Made by a program: the position numbers and the translations under genes. The notes under the pieces were generated by a model that ran no database searches, was not told the DNA's origin, and saw only the letters and a program-made list of their open reading frames with translations. Below are positions 55,038 to 64,000 of a DNA stretch of 64,000 bases, piece after piece (the stretch's first letter is position 1; the number at the start of each line of letters is the position of its first letter). The stretch covers positions 62,001-126,000 of the forward strand of contig JAGKQI010000094.1 of the NCBI GenBank assembly GCA_018806915.1. Direction: 5' to 3'. Source of the stretch: Phytophthora colocasiae (taxonomy: Eukaryota; Oomycota; Peronosporomycetes; Peronosporales; Peronosporaceae).

Positions 55038-56192
55038 CTATCGACTCGTAGCAAACGAAGTCTCAATGCCCGGGGAGCTATGGCGCCGAGCAGCAAGTCT
55101 CAAGTGCGGGTACTCTCCGCCGACCATACACTCTCGGCATCGGGCGCAAAATTGGATTGTAGCTGCGTAACGGTTGTAGATGATCATGGGCTCACGGTAG
55201 CAACACTTAGCACACGCATTATAGGCGCAAAGGCCACAGCGTCGACGACGCCGTAGCAAATCGAACTTGGACGTGCAGGCGACACAGTGCGAGTTGGAAA
55301 TGTCCGTATTCACCGCGCGATGGTTGCTCCTGCTGCTTTTCGTGCTGTCCACGCGTCGCTGCTGGTGAAGTACTTCACCAAGTTGGCAGACCCCCTTAGC
55401 GAGTCGCTGGAGACGTGCAGCTGTAGTTTTAGCTGAGCACAATCCCAGGCTAGTGTTCTCGTTAGAAGCAAGATAATCTGGATCCACTCCAGCGTGATAC
55501 AGTATGCGTACGCTTGCCTTGCTCTCTGGAGCCTTCTCTACCAGCATCCAGCCACGGAACGGGCACAGCTCATCCACGTGCTTCCCACTGGCCTTGCCTG
55601 CGAGGACTTCCTGCTGGGGTAGAGAGGTGAAAACCACAGCGAATCCGTCTTTCGTTGGGCGGAACTGCTCGATGAAGCACATTTGCTCGTTCTTCTTGTG
55701 GGAAAACCGTTTCGACCGGACAAACGCACACGTCTTAACTGTCAACAGGCTGCCGTCGCCTGGCATCGTGGAATCCGCGGGGGTAGCGTGCACTAGGGAG
55801 CCATAGATAAAGTCCCTCTTGTGGAGCTGCTGCATCACCTTGTTGAAATCGCTCTCATTAGGCGTCCGCATTAATGAAACGAGGCTTTCGAGTGCTCGTC
55901 CACCGGAGACCGTGCCCATGGCTAGCACCTGTGCGTTCGGTATCGTTGCACCACTTCCGCTGGTGATGCTCCGGGTGAACGTTGAGAACGCTCTGCAGTC
56001 ACTCTTCCATTTCCAGCCATGCAGTGACACGTTGGCCAGCGCATTATTGAAGTCCGTTGTGATCTCCACATTCTCAACGCGTCGTCGGAGCTCCTCATCG
56101 TTCACTAGTACCTTCCTAACCGACGACGTAGTATTTAGTGCCGTTCGTTCGCATCCAGGAATATTGATTCTTAGACGGATTTTGCAGGACAT
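55038..56192 (-). CDS. START-like/FYVE-like protein 3 (no GAF domain)
   Basis: The 384-residue, intron-free product has a START-like region (about 35-290) and a C-terminal eight-Cys finger in FYVE spacing (C303/C306, C319/C322, C327/C330, C349/C352). Before the second pair stands RRRRR, closer to a FYVE basic patch than in paralogues 1 and 2, yet without the HHC. It ends soon after the finger, so the linker and GAF domain are missing. Motifs shared with paralogue 4 (MIIYNRYAA/VAIYNRYVA, CARCRECM/CARCRECI) group these two together. Confidence 0.88.
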   Translation of the reverse strand: MSCKIRLRINIPGCERTALNTTSSVRKVLVNDEELRRRVENVEITTDFNNALANVSLHGWKWKSDCRAFSTFTRSITSGSGATIPNAQVLAMGTVSGGRALESLVSLMRTPNESDFNKVMQQLHKRDFIYGSLVHATPADSTMPGDGSLLTVKTCAFVRSKRFSHKKNEQMCFIEQFRPTKDGFAVVFTSLPQQEVLAGKASGKHVDELCPFRGWMLVEKAPESKASVRILYHAGVDPDYLASNENTSLGLCSAKTTAARLQRLAKGVCQLGEVLHQQRRVDSTKSSRSNHRAVNTDISNSHCVACTSKFDLLRRRRRCGLCAYNACAKCCYREPMIIYNRYAATIQFCARCRECMVGGEYPHLRLAARRHSSPGIETSFATSR

Positions 56193-56396
56193 TCTTCAGG
56201 ACACGAAATCAGCGATATTCAGCCAATGAATAGACAAGATTAACAACAATTTTTACCGAGGGTGAATACGAGGTCTAGCTAGAGTCGTCTGTTGCTCCTG
56301 GCATTCTTGTCAGCGATACGATGCAGACGAACGATCGAGGTCCAAGCGAGCTGCCCTCTGCGTCGCTTCCTGGCACTGGCTGTGGTGGATGGCACC

Positions 56397-58396
56397 TCAA
56401 CGGAAGATGCACACGCTGTGTAGACATGGATCGCCTCCTCTACAGTTTGGGGCTGCTAGTAAGTTCCTTTCAGCTGCAATTGCCTCGATTTTTTTCATGA
56501 GATAACGAATATCACTGAGGCGCTTCTGATTGTCTCTGTTAGGCATGTCTGCACCGTCGAGTAAGTGTAATGGGGGAATTTGTTTTTCAGCATGTCCGAA
56601 GCGCCACAAGACCCACAAATGCGCGACAGAACACCCGGAAAAGCGAAACCAGGAGGGATCCGACGAAAACGTCCGGCCCAAAAGAAGGTGGGTTGAGGGT
56701 GATTTCTTCGGCTGTGGTTAGCTTCGATTCCGCGATGAGATTCTGAAGGGTTGTTCGTGTTTACTTGGTTCTGAATACCAGCCTCGCGTAGGCAGCTCCT
56801 GCAGAGCGTCATGAAGACCCTCAAATGTGACGGTTTTTAGACGATGGCTCGCTCTTTCGAGCTCACGAACTATATCATTTACAATTTCACGTCGAACATC
56901 ATCCAGTTTTTCAATAGTCGAAATTCCCATGTCTTGTACGGCTTTCATCTTACCTAAGATGGCTACATGAGGGGGAACACCGGTCGCTTTTAAACTTGAC
57001 GTCGGATCACTGAAGCCACAGCGCACGCGATCGGATAATTTCACTAGCAATTCCGAATCTTGAAACAGAGCTGTTTCGTACAGTGGGTGGCATAACGGCA
57101 GATGCCTTCGTAGAAACGGTATATGGTACACAAGTGACGCAAGGCAAAATTCTCACAAACACTAGCTGCTCGGGAATTCCACGAAACACCATCACTACCC
57201 CGCGGTGTACCCATTCATCTTGCTGTTCGAAATGAGGTGGTAAATTGCAAATTCATGGTTTCCAGAAGGAAGCCCGGCGACAGTCCGACCCACGTGCATA
57301 TCTCCTGCAGCTTTCATACCGTGCAAGTATGTGGTTTTGAACTCCTCCCTAACGACCAACCAGCACGAAGATGCACTGCTGTAGAAGATGGACATGCAGT
57401 CGACCCAGACGCGCAGTATGTTGCAGCGCCCTTCGCATGGAGGTGTTCTGAGGTCATCTGCATGCACTCCTTGTCTTTTTAGCTCTGCAGCAACCTGCTC
57501 GTCTACGAGCAAACGCTGTAAACTCTTACGAAATCGTTCGTACTGATCAGACCCAGGAAACAATCGATTATCATCATCAAAGGTTGTAGTTGCCCAATAC
57601 ATCGCAAGAGCTAGAATGGGGCAAATCGTTGGTTGTAGTGGATTTGCATATACATGCCGTGGGTCTCGAGGCCGTTCACCACCCTGATCATTTTTCATAT
57701 GGGCAACACTCTCAACGAATCGCCGCGCCATTCGATATGGGAATGGCAGATGCCAAAAGCATTAGCTGAACGACACATTAGATTCCACGATATAATCAGA
57801 TACACACGAGAAAAAATTGCATCACTCCCAGAAAGTGCCATCAAGTGAGAGGAAAGAAATTCAAAAAGCTCAAACGAGAGGGGATCCTTCCCTACTTTCA
57901 CATTTCCACACCACGAGCTTGGGTCACAGCAAGTTCTCGCTTGATACCTTTAAAGAACTGCTTTAATTCATTCTCCATGTCAGAATCTATTTTCCGCCCG
58001 TAATCACGGTACAAGTTGAAGAGACCGGCACGGTGTGTGTTGAGAGCAGAGTAGCTCAGCGTCGAGCCGTCCGCTTTGCGCAGGGTTAGCAACCATGTCT
58101 GAAACACCTCTGGATCTAAGTTGTCAAAATGGAGCGGGGGCTCGTCATTTTTCCGAGTGAGGAGAGGTTTAATGCGAGCTCGCAATTGATAGTTTCCTCC
58201 GAGAGTCCATTAACAGTCCAAGCCGATCTGCAAACGCTGGTTGAATAAGCGGGCTGTGGTTTTGAAGAACCCAGCATATAAAGCGAGAGTAGGAATTCAC
58301 GTAGGCTGCACGTGAACTTGGGCAGACTGTATTATCACGAATCTCCTCAGCTAACTGCTTTAGCTCTGCAAGACGCTCAGCGGTAACACTCTCCAT
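56397..58396 (-). pseudogene. Crypton-type tyrosine recombinase relic
   Basis: Minus-strand fragments in successive frames match the order of oomycete Crypton proteins. An N-terminal helical domain (AAYVNSYSRFICWVLQN; FDNLDPEVFQTWLLTL) comes first. The recombinase core follows with NLMCRSANAF (catalytic Arg, about 57,780), HMKNDQGGERPRDPRHVYANP (about 57,690), and KTTYLHGMKAAGDMHVGRTV with the expected Tyr near 57,315. A C-terminal part has VLWRFGHAEKQIPP and NQKRLSDIRYLMKKIEA. The HxLRKG motif that supplies the catalytic His and second Arg is not readable in this frame and is replaced by PPCEGRCNIL. Frame breaks near 58,180, 57,730, 57,190 and 56,700 show that it is dead. No target duplication or TIRs are expected for Cryptons. 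Confidence 0.8.
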
Positions 58397-60516
58397 TGTT
58401 CCGAGAAATCTTCACTGAACCAGTTATGATTAAATTCTAGTTTCTACCAATGAAGTTAGAGTGGACAGTGTGTCCTGCAATTTCGGCAAAACGTAAGATT
58501 ATGGACTGTACAGGAATAATGCTGGTTTTAGTATGTCAACACCCGTCGAATGATTTCGGTTTGGAAAATTCAGGACATTCTGTCCTGCACTAAGTGTGGA
58601 ACACCAGGTGAGTGTCCTGTAAATTCTGGAGAATGCAGCATTCGGGCGTGGCAAAGCCGTCCAAACCTGCAGTTTCGAGCATGTCCATAGCTCGTGGGGA
58701 GGCTGTGGTGAACAGTGCACCTGCCCCGCCACCTAGAACTGCCGCCGCCATTTTTGAACCGAGGCTGTGTGTGATCTGCTCAGAGTAAATTGAGGAATAA
58801 CAATAGGTCGGCCGTAGCGGAGATCACGCAAGGCTCAATCGTTCGTAGTGTGCTCTCGCAGGCCGTGCGAGCTGGCTCCCATGCTGGCACGTGTAGAAGG
58901 AATTTTAAGGGTGCGGCACAGTTGAAACGCTCTGGCCAGTGCCGGCGCTGAGGCACGTTTGCCCCAGGCAGCTCAGGCTGAGCTGCCTGGGGCAAACGTG
59001 AACGACGGCCGAAAGTATGTCGGATTGCGATGCTGCCAGCGTTTCGCATGAGAATGGGCTATAAACCGACTTCCATGTCGTTCACAAGGTGGTTCACGCC
59101 GCCTAGGACGAGTGAGGTGTCACACTAGTCTTTCGTTGGTGTTCCTATGAATCGCTCGTCTCGATGATAGATTTGTCGGAGTGTTATTTGTCGGAGCGTT
59201 GCCGACTTATCAACAACAACGCTCTGGTCTGCACGCATTGTCCTTACCAACCGCTTCTGCACTACAGACAGGAGAATAACTGGTAGAGCATCATGTGCTC
59301 CTAAGACGGTGCCTGCCACGCTCTCGACGGATCGAAGCTTGGAACACACGTCTCAGCTCATTCACCCCCTCTTCCCCGTGGACATTTCACTAGCTGTACA
59401 CGCGTGTGCCCTTGACGACGCTCGCAACCAGGTGATCTGTGCGTGCTCGCCTCAATTTGGTGTGGATTGCAGCTCCAGCTCCATTAGGCTTCATGAAACG
59501 CCAGCTACTGGCCACCGCCCAGCGCGCCTACGTTACAATAACGTCGCTTACAATCCTCCCATTTCCATTATCTCTTCCAGCCTGGCATTCATGATACGGC
59601 CAGTGCTATCGAGATAGACAGAATACGTTCAGCATCGTCTCAAGCTGCAGTGCCGAGAAATAGTTCCCTACTGCTTTGAGGCCTTGTCGACAGGCCACGA
59701 TAATAGTGCGAGCATTACTACCCGACTCGGGATCGCATGACCGCCGCTGTTCAACCGAATAAGGCACGCTTAAACTTCTGTGTCGTTAGACTAAGCTGAG
59801 GGTTTCACAGTCCTAATGGCGACGTATTTTTCTATCACAACCTTCACTTTCAGCATTTTCTAAGTGCACAAAGGGGTCAGACACGTGTCAGCAGAGCGCT
59901 GCAGCACGACTAGGCCGTGACTTGAGTTGCAATGGGTCACCGCATGCTTTGCTGAGACTATCGGTTGACTTGAAACGCTACGGACTGGCACCAATTCTGC
60001 CGTCAGTGCCCCACAACGCGAAACCCGTAGATATTGCACCATATGTCGTATTTAATTGAGAAGTTGAAGTGATTAACCAATCACAATGCAGTATTCGGTT
60101 TTGTTGCACCGCAATTTTTGTCATGGCAACAAACCTAAAAACAATACCATGCAAAACGAATAGCAGCCTCGTTTGTGGCACGACCGTGTTGCCTGTACGG
60201 ATGAATCCACTGAACGACAACAAAATCAGCGTGAAATCCAGGAATAGGTTGGTCTTGTGGCGGTGGAACGAGCAGTTTTTGACTGTCGGAAGTTTCGCGA
60301 GTGTTTTCGTTTTCATTTTCGCTCTTCAACCGATGTGAGAGAAGTTGCAGAACACACATACGACAAGTACACCTGCTCTATACGATTTCAGCTTTTGGAC
60401 GGCAGAACTGGCGGGTGACGAAAGCAACAACGACGGTATTTGATTCCTTCAGTTTTAACAATATTTCTTCCACAAACGCCTTGTAGCGCGTGAATAACAA
60501 ACACCAGCAACATGTT
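58397..60516. other. 2.1-kb stretch without recognisable gene
   Basis: Short frames on both strands (for example 59,309-59,617 + and 58,780-59,049 -) lack motifs, and several have no ATG. The only structure noticed is the palindrome at 58,954-59,000 and a loosely repeated GTGTCCTG(C/T)AA-type word near 58,470-58,625. Confidence 0.45.
58954..59000. repeat. 47-bp perfect palindrome (23-bp arms, 1-bp centre)
   Basis: The left arm (58,954-58,976, starting CACGTTTGCCCCAGG) and right arm (58,978-59,000) are exact reverse complements around G58,977. Confidence 0.95.
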
Positions 60517-62055
60517 TCACTGTTTCGTACGTGCGCCTGGTATAATATCCGCTCCGGAAGAACTGCTGTCGTCCCCCGAGCTTGAAAAGGCCAACCCCAG
60601 CATGGGCGGTGGATCCGATTGGGTTCTGCGCTTCCTTCTCATCGCACCACTTGATCGTCGAGTGGTGCTTGGAGTTCCCCATCGGTTGTGGCTTTGGCCA
60701 GAAGGATCCAGCTCCAACTCGGGTTCAATTTCACTCTCTCGATCCGCAAAGCGCAAGCTAACCCCAGTATACCGGGCATCTCCACCCGTGCCACCTAAAG
60801 GGTTATCACTACCGCGATACGGGCCTTCACGTTCGTCGATGCATTCTCGACAGCGAGCACAGACAAGTAATGGCGCAACGTAGCGGTTGTAAATGGCAAC
60901 TCGCTCTTGAGAACAACATGGAGGTTCGGCACATACTCGATACGCGCACAAGTCGCAGCGATTCCACTTCTTGCGTAGAGCAGGAACGAACGAACGGGTA
61001 CAGGCAATACAGTGCCAGTTGTGATGTGTACCTCCAGAGGCTCGAAATGGGTTCAAGATCGCTTGCCACAGTCTTCCAGGCGCAGTGTCTTGTTGGCGGT
61101 GATAGCGACGGCGTCGACGGATCACCTTTTCCAGTCGGCATACCCCTTTAGCGATAAATAACAACCTTGCTTGAGCAACGCGCGAGTCGCAACCGTCCGG
61201 TAAGTGTCCTGGGAATGCCGCTTGGAAGGTCATTTCAAGTGTTCCTGGGTTGCCAGGCTTGGGTTTGGCTGTCATCCAGCCGGAGATCGGGTGTAGTGCG
61301 ATCACATTCTCCGGTGGGGCTTTGCCTGCTGTAACTTCCGCTGCATCAAGTGAACAAAAGGCGAGCTTAAAACCTTCTCGTGTTGGCGTAAGCAGATCAA
61401 TGAAGCATAGCTGTTCGTTCTTGGCTCCTGAACTTCGTTGATGGATTGAACTCTGTGAATTCGATGAAATCGAGTCCGACGGAGTCGTAGCAGTTGACGT
61501 TCGCTGCTTGAAAGGATTAAATAGCCCTTTGTGTGCGAAACTCGCAGTGCGAACCATGAGTTGTTGGCCAACAGCAGTACGGACACTCCCGCGTGGCGGG
61601 GGCGACACTAGCGACCCCCGTTCCGAATTGGGGACAGCGTGCAGGAGCGAACTGTAGATAAATTGCGAGCCGTATAGAGCTCGCATCAACGCATTGCTCT
61701 CACTTTCGCTCGGTGCACGCAATAGCGACAGAAGTTCTGACGCTTGAGCTTTGATCTCGCCGCCTACAACGACCTGGCACTGTCGTGTCTGGAATGGAGC
61801 GATCGGCGTCGGTGCACGCCGTACCCGGTAATGCATGTCCATGCCGCCCGTCACACCGGCGCGTACATGCTTCCACCCGCGCTTCGACGACAGTCGTCGC
61901 AGATCCACCGGACTGTCAGGTACTGCTACGCGCTGCACGCGCGCGAACAGCTCGTGGTCGGGGAGACGCACTTTACGCAGCGCCCCCGACAAATTGGAGG
62001 ACGACGCCGATGCCCCAAACGGGACCGGCGCCGGACTGTCCGAGCTTTGATGCAT
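60517..62055 (-). CDS. START-like/FYVE-like protein 4 (no GAF domain)
   Basis: The first ATG of the frame is at 62,055, giving 512 residues. The frame stays open upstream to 62,250 but begins with GTG there, and an Inr-like TCATCGTCACTCT lies about 23-35 bp upstream of 62,055. The START-like region (about 20-320) contains a Ser/Thr-rich insertion (about 185-215). The FYVE-like finger has Cys pairs at about C349/C352, C367/C370, C375/C380 and C399/C402; the third pair is widened (CAEPPC). A ~110-residue polar, Ser-rich tail follows, without a GAF domain. It pairs with paralogue 3 in the finger sequence. No frame damage was seen. Confidence 0.85.
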   Translation of the reverse strand: MHQSSDSPAPVPFGASASSSNLSGALRKVRLPDHELFARVQRVAVPDSPVDLRRLSSKRGWKHVRAGVTGGMDMHYRVRRAPTPIAPFQTRQCQVVVGGEIKAQASELLSLLRAPSESESNALMRALYGSQFIYSSLLHAVPNSERGSLVSPPPRGSVRTAVGQQLMVRTASFAHKGLFNPFKQRTSTATTPSDSISSNSQSSIHQRSSGAKNEQLCFIDLLTPTREGFKLAFCSLDAAEVTAGKAPPENVIALHPISGWMTAKPKPGNPGTLEMTFQAAFPGHLPDGCDSRVAQARLLFIAKGVCRLEKVIRRRRRYHRQQDTAPGRLWQAILNPFRASGGTHHNWHCIACTRSFVPALRKKWNRCDLCAYRVCAEPPCCSQERVAIYNRYVAPLLVCARCRECIDEREGPYRGSDNPLGGTGGDARYTGVSLRFADRESEIEPELELDPSGQSHNRWGTPSTTRRSSGAMRRKRRTQSDPPPMLGLAFSSSGDDSSSSGADIIPGARTKQ

Positions 62056-63002
62056 CTGGCGGACGGACACAGCAAATCGGAGAGTGACGATGAGATCATC
62101 TACAAGCGGAGGCCTGTCACTGTGGGATGGGATCGAGGCGGTCCCACGCAGGAAGAGACCTATGCAGAAGGCCTTCAAGAAGAGGCTTCTAGCGTTCGGA
62201 ATCGAAGGGCGAACCCAGCGAAGTGATATACATGATAGCACTTCATTCACTAGATTGACTTGTTCTTTATAGATGACCAGCGCTGGATGGAAACGTCCAG
62301 GAGCATCGATGGCTGGTGAGCCACCAATGGTGATCTTTCAACGGAGCCAAAGGTGACCAGGCAGCTCCGCGACTCTACGAGGCACTTGCGTGGGCTATGC
62401 TGGGGCGACAGATGTCCTTGGCTCTCTGGTAAGCATGGCACTAACGCTGGGGATCCCGCCCGTCAGCTGCGCGGTAGCAACAGACTTCAGCGTGCTGGTC
62501 ACGGACGTCCACGAAAGCTAAAAGTTTCGTTGGCGACGCTCTCGGGAAGACGCCGAGTCTGCAACAATGGTCTAGTGCCATCAAGTTGGCATAAAGGCAA
62601 TGCAAAAGCCTGTCGTGGCGGTCAATGCAATGACAGGCAAAGCCTTCAGGATAAGCCTTTAGGATAAACCGCGTTCAAGTTTCAGGCAAGGTTCGCGGGA
62701 AGATCACAGAAAGCACATGCAAACATAGAGAAATCGAGTGTAATGGCGAAAACAGTCCGACCGGATGCGGTTTGTATCGCCGCTGAAGGTGTCGTGCTTG
62801 CCGCCGTCAGGCTCGCTCTATTCATCACCTTCGGGGTTCCACCTGTAGTTTTGGCATTATGTCGATAAATTTGTGGTCATGATGCTGTGTTGCGCTTCTT
62901 CTGGAAATGGAATTGTTGGGTTACGGTAAAGGCAACTTCAAGTTGAAGTGCACTGCAACTTATATAACGTATAATACCGAATAAAGTTCCGCACTCTATT
63001 TT
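62056..63002. other. Intergenic, no gene supported
   Basis: A 104-codon frame at 62,353-62,667 (+) is Arg/Gly-rich without motif. Nothing else recognised. Confidence 0.45.
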
Positions 63003-63090
63003 AATACAGTGCTGTCTTTTGAAAATAGCGCACTGTATTCAATATACATCATATATCATTCAGTGTTGAAGTTACCTTTTGCAACAATGC

Positions 63091-63170
63091 TGACAGCTCA
63101 GGTGGTTAAGCTACCTGGACTTATTGAGGGCCCATTTGGGAGCAGGGTTGTCGCGGGTTCAATTCTCATT
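63091..63170 (+). other. tRNA-like sequence with A and B boxes (SINE-like or tRNA pseudogene)
   Basis: AGCTCAGGTGG (63,095-63,105) resembles an A box. The D-arm-like AGCT...AGCT stem closes around it, and GGTTCAATTCT (63,156-63,166) fits a B box. The anticodon and T stems do not fold properly, so this is not a working tRNA. Confidence 0.35.
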
Positions 63171-63268
63171 GAACGCGTTAATTCTCCGCATTGTGAAATG
63201 GTAAGTTTTCTCTCCAAGTTCTGTTCATTACCAGCCTAAGCGTGAATACTAACACTTCTTTTGCTAGA

Positions 63269-64000
63269 CTATTCTTCGATGACAATGTCATCGAGAGTTT
63301 CCATGATCGACTCTATCTGTGCCTGAGTTTCATCATTCACATCGCTTTCGTTCTCTACACCTTCCTGCAGCTCCCATGCTGCCCGAAACTTCGAGCCGTA
63401 GACATCATGTTTGGCAATATGCCAGTCACTAGAGTTGCTACCAAAGCCACACGCCTTAATGCTCTTCTCCACAACCTCTACAGGTGTTTCTTTCCAAGCT
63501 TGTGAGACCCACGACGTCACCAATGAAATATCTGGAGCTCTTGGATTGCCTGCTTTAGTGTATGTCACCTTGTCAGATCGCTTCCACTGCTCGATCAGCT
63601 TCGATATCGAGTCTTTGAAAGACTTGTAGATGCCTACATCACCTGCTTGTAGATACGGAGTAAGACCTCCAGGAATCACAGCCATTTTAATCGCTCTGTC
63701 ACTACAGCGCTGCTTCACTTTCTTGCCGATGTGAGCTCGCATCGAGTCCCACACAATGTACTGCCCGGGCGCCTGTACTACAGCAGGATAGTACCAGTCC
63801 AACCAGTTCAACAGGAGATCCTGGTCAACCCATGCTCTTTCCTGAAATTCAACGTAACATCCTCCTAGGCGCTCAATTGAGCCTCGGTTTTTGCACTTCC
63901 AGATAAGACACGGAGGTAGCTTTCTTCCTGACGCCGTGACCGCAAGCATCACCGTGATGCGCATAGATGAAAAGCCAGTCGAACGAACCACGATGTGCCT
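63269..64000 (-). CDS. pogo/Tc1-type DDE transposase, C-terminal part (runs off the window)
   Basis: The frame is open to the right edge and ends with TAG at 63,269. The visible ~243 residues belong to the DDE_1 endonuclease: TGFSSMRITVMLAVTASGRKL, then YIVWDSMRAHIGKKV with the second Asp (about 63,755), then TPYLQAGDVGIYKSFKD with the third Asp (about 63,650), then an acidic C-terminus. The first Asp and the HTH domain should lie beyond the window. No lesion is visible in this part, unlike the two other pogo relics (24,152 and 33,829), so it may be the youngest copy here. Confidence 0.85.
   Translation of the reverse strand, partial: RHIVVRSTGFSSMRITVMLAVTASGRKLPPCLIWKCKNRGSIERLGGCYVEFQERAWVDQDLLLNWLDWYYPAVVQAPGQYIVWDSMRAHIGKKVKQRCSDRAIKMAVIPGGLTPYLQAGDVGIYKSFKDSISKLIEQWKRSDKVTYTKAGNPRAPDISLVTSWVSQAWKETPVEVVEKSIKACGFGSNSSDWHIAKHDVYGSKFRAAWELQEGVENESDVNDETQAQIESIMETLDDIVIEE

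Larger units (their letters stand above)
63005..64000 (-). mobile_element. pogo-type DNA transposon, left end and transposase C-terminus
   Basis: The likely element end is TACAGTGCTGTCTTTTGAAA at 63,005, with an inner inverted GCACTGTA at 63,030-63,037 and a TA start. The transposase gene reads from the right edge leftward. The other end lies outside the window, so target duplication cannot be checked. Confidence 0.55.

Noticed and set aside
59309..59617. 102-codon + strand frame
   Set aside because: No motif or homologous pattern seen; it lies in a gene-poor stretch with similar chance frames on the other strand.
62056..62250. N-terminal extension of START/FYVE-like protein 4
   Set aside because: This part of the frame has no ATG; the first ATG is at 62,055 and an initiator-like element precedes it.

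Overview
The window looks like oomycete nuclear DNA, most likely Phytophthora or a close relative. The evidence is intron-poor, GC-rich genes with short GT-AG introns, oomycete-type initiator elements (TCAYTYYNCA-like) just upstream of several start codons, a WRKY19-type Cys/His repeat protein, a cluster of START/FYVE-like proteins, and many old DNA transposons (piggyBac, PIF/Harbinger, pogo/Tc1, hAT, MULE, Crypton). No retrotransposon was recognised.

1-19,571: a homogeneous tandem array of about 600-bp units. Each unit carries one tRNA-Val(CAC)-like gene on the + strand, 32 copies in all, and an internal (GGTGT)n tract. The array runs off the left edge. On the right it ends in a short fold-back against a piggyBac element that has lost its outer left terminus. 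All long reading frames inside the array are by-products of the repeat.

19,596-34,495: a transposon graveyard. It holds a decayed piggyBac element (19,596-23,473), a pogo-type transposase relic, a 994-bp piggyBac MITE inserted exactly into another decayed reading frame, MULE and HTH fragments, a PIF/Harbinger element with 33-bp perfect TIRs and TAA target duplication (30,393-33,551), and a 787-bp internally deleted TA-flanked pogo-type element. The piggyBac family carries a striking paired motif, ATGTTGG or CCAACAT separated by exactly 5 bp, in its ends, introns and coding sequence.

34,635-47,033: a conventional gene-dense stretch. It encodes an M1 aminopeptidase of the leukotriene-A4-hydrolase type with a C-terminal membrane anchor, a seven-repeat WRKY19-like zinc protein, a Yip1-family Golgi membrane protein, an eIF4G-type initiation factor, a monoacylglycerol-lipase-like alpha/beta hydrolase with a frameshifted tandem paralogue, and a small hypothetical protein.

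47,034-64,000: four START-like/FYVE-like paralogues (two with a C-terminal GAF domain) separated by transposon debris. The first paralogue is split near its C-terminus by an 826-bp hAT element with an 8-bp target duplication, and its severed tail is still readable downstream. A 486-bp TA-flanked MITE, a Crypton relic, two sets of unusual palindromes and the end of a pogo-type transposon complete the region. Functions are inferred from motifs read by eye; no database search was possible.
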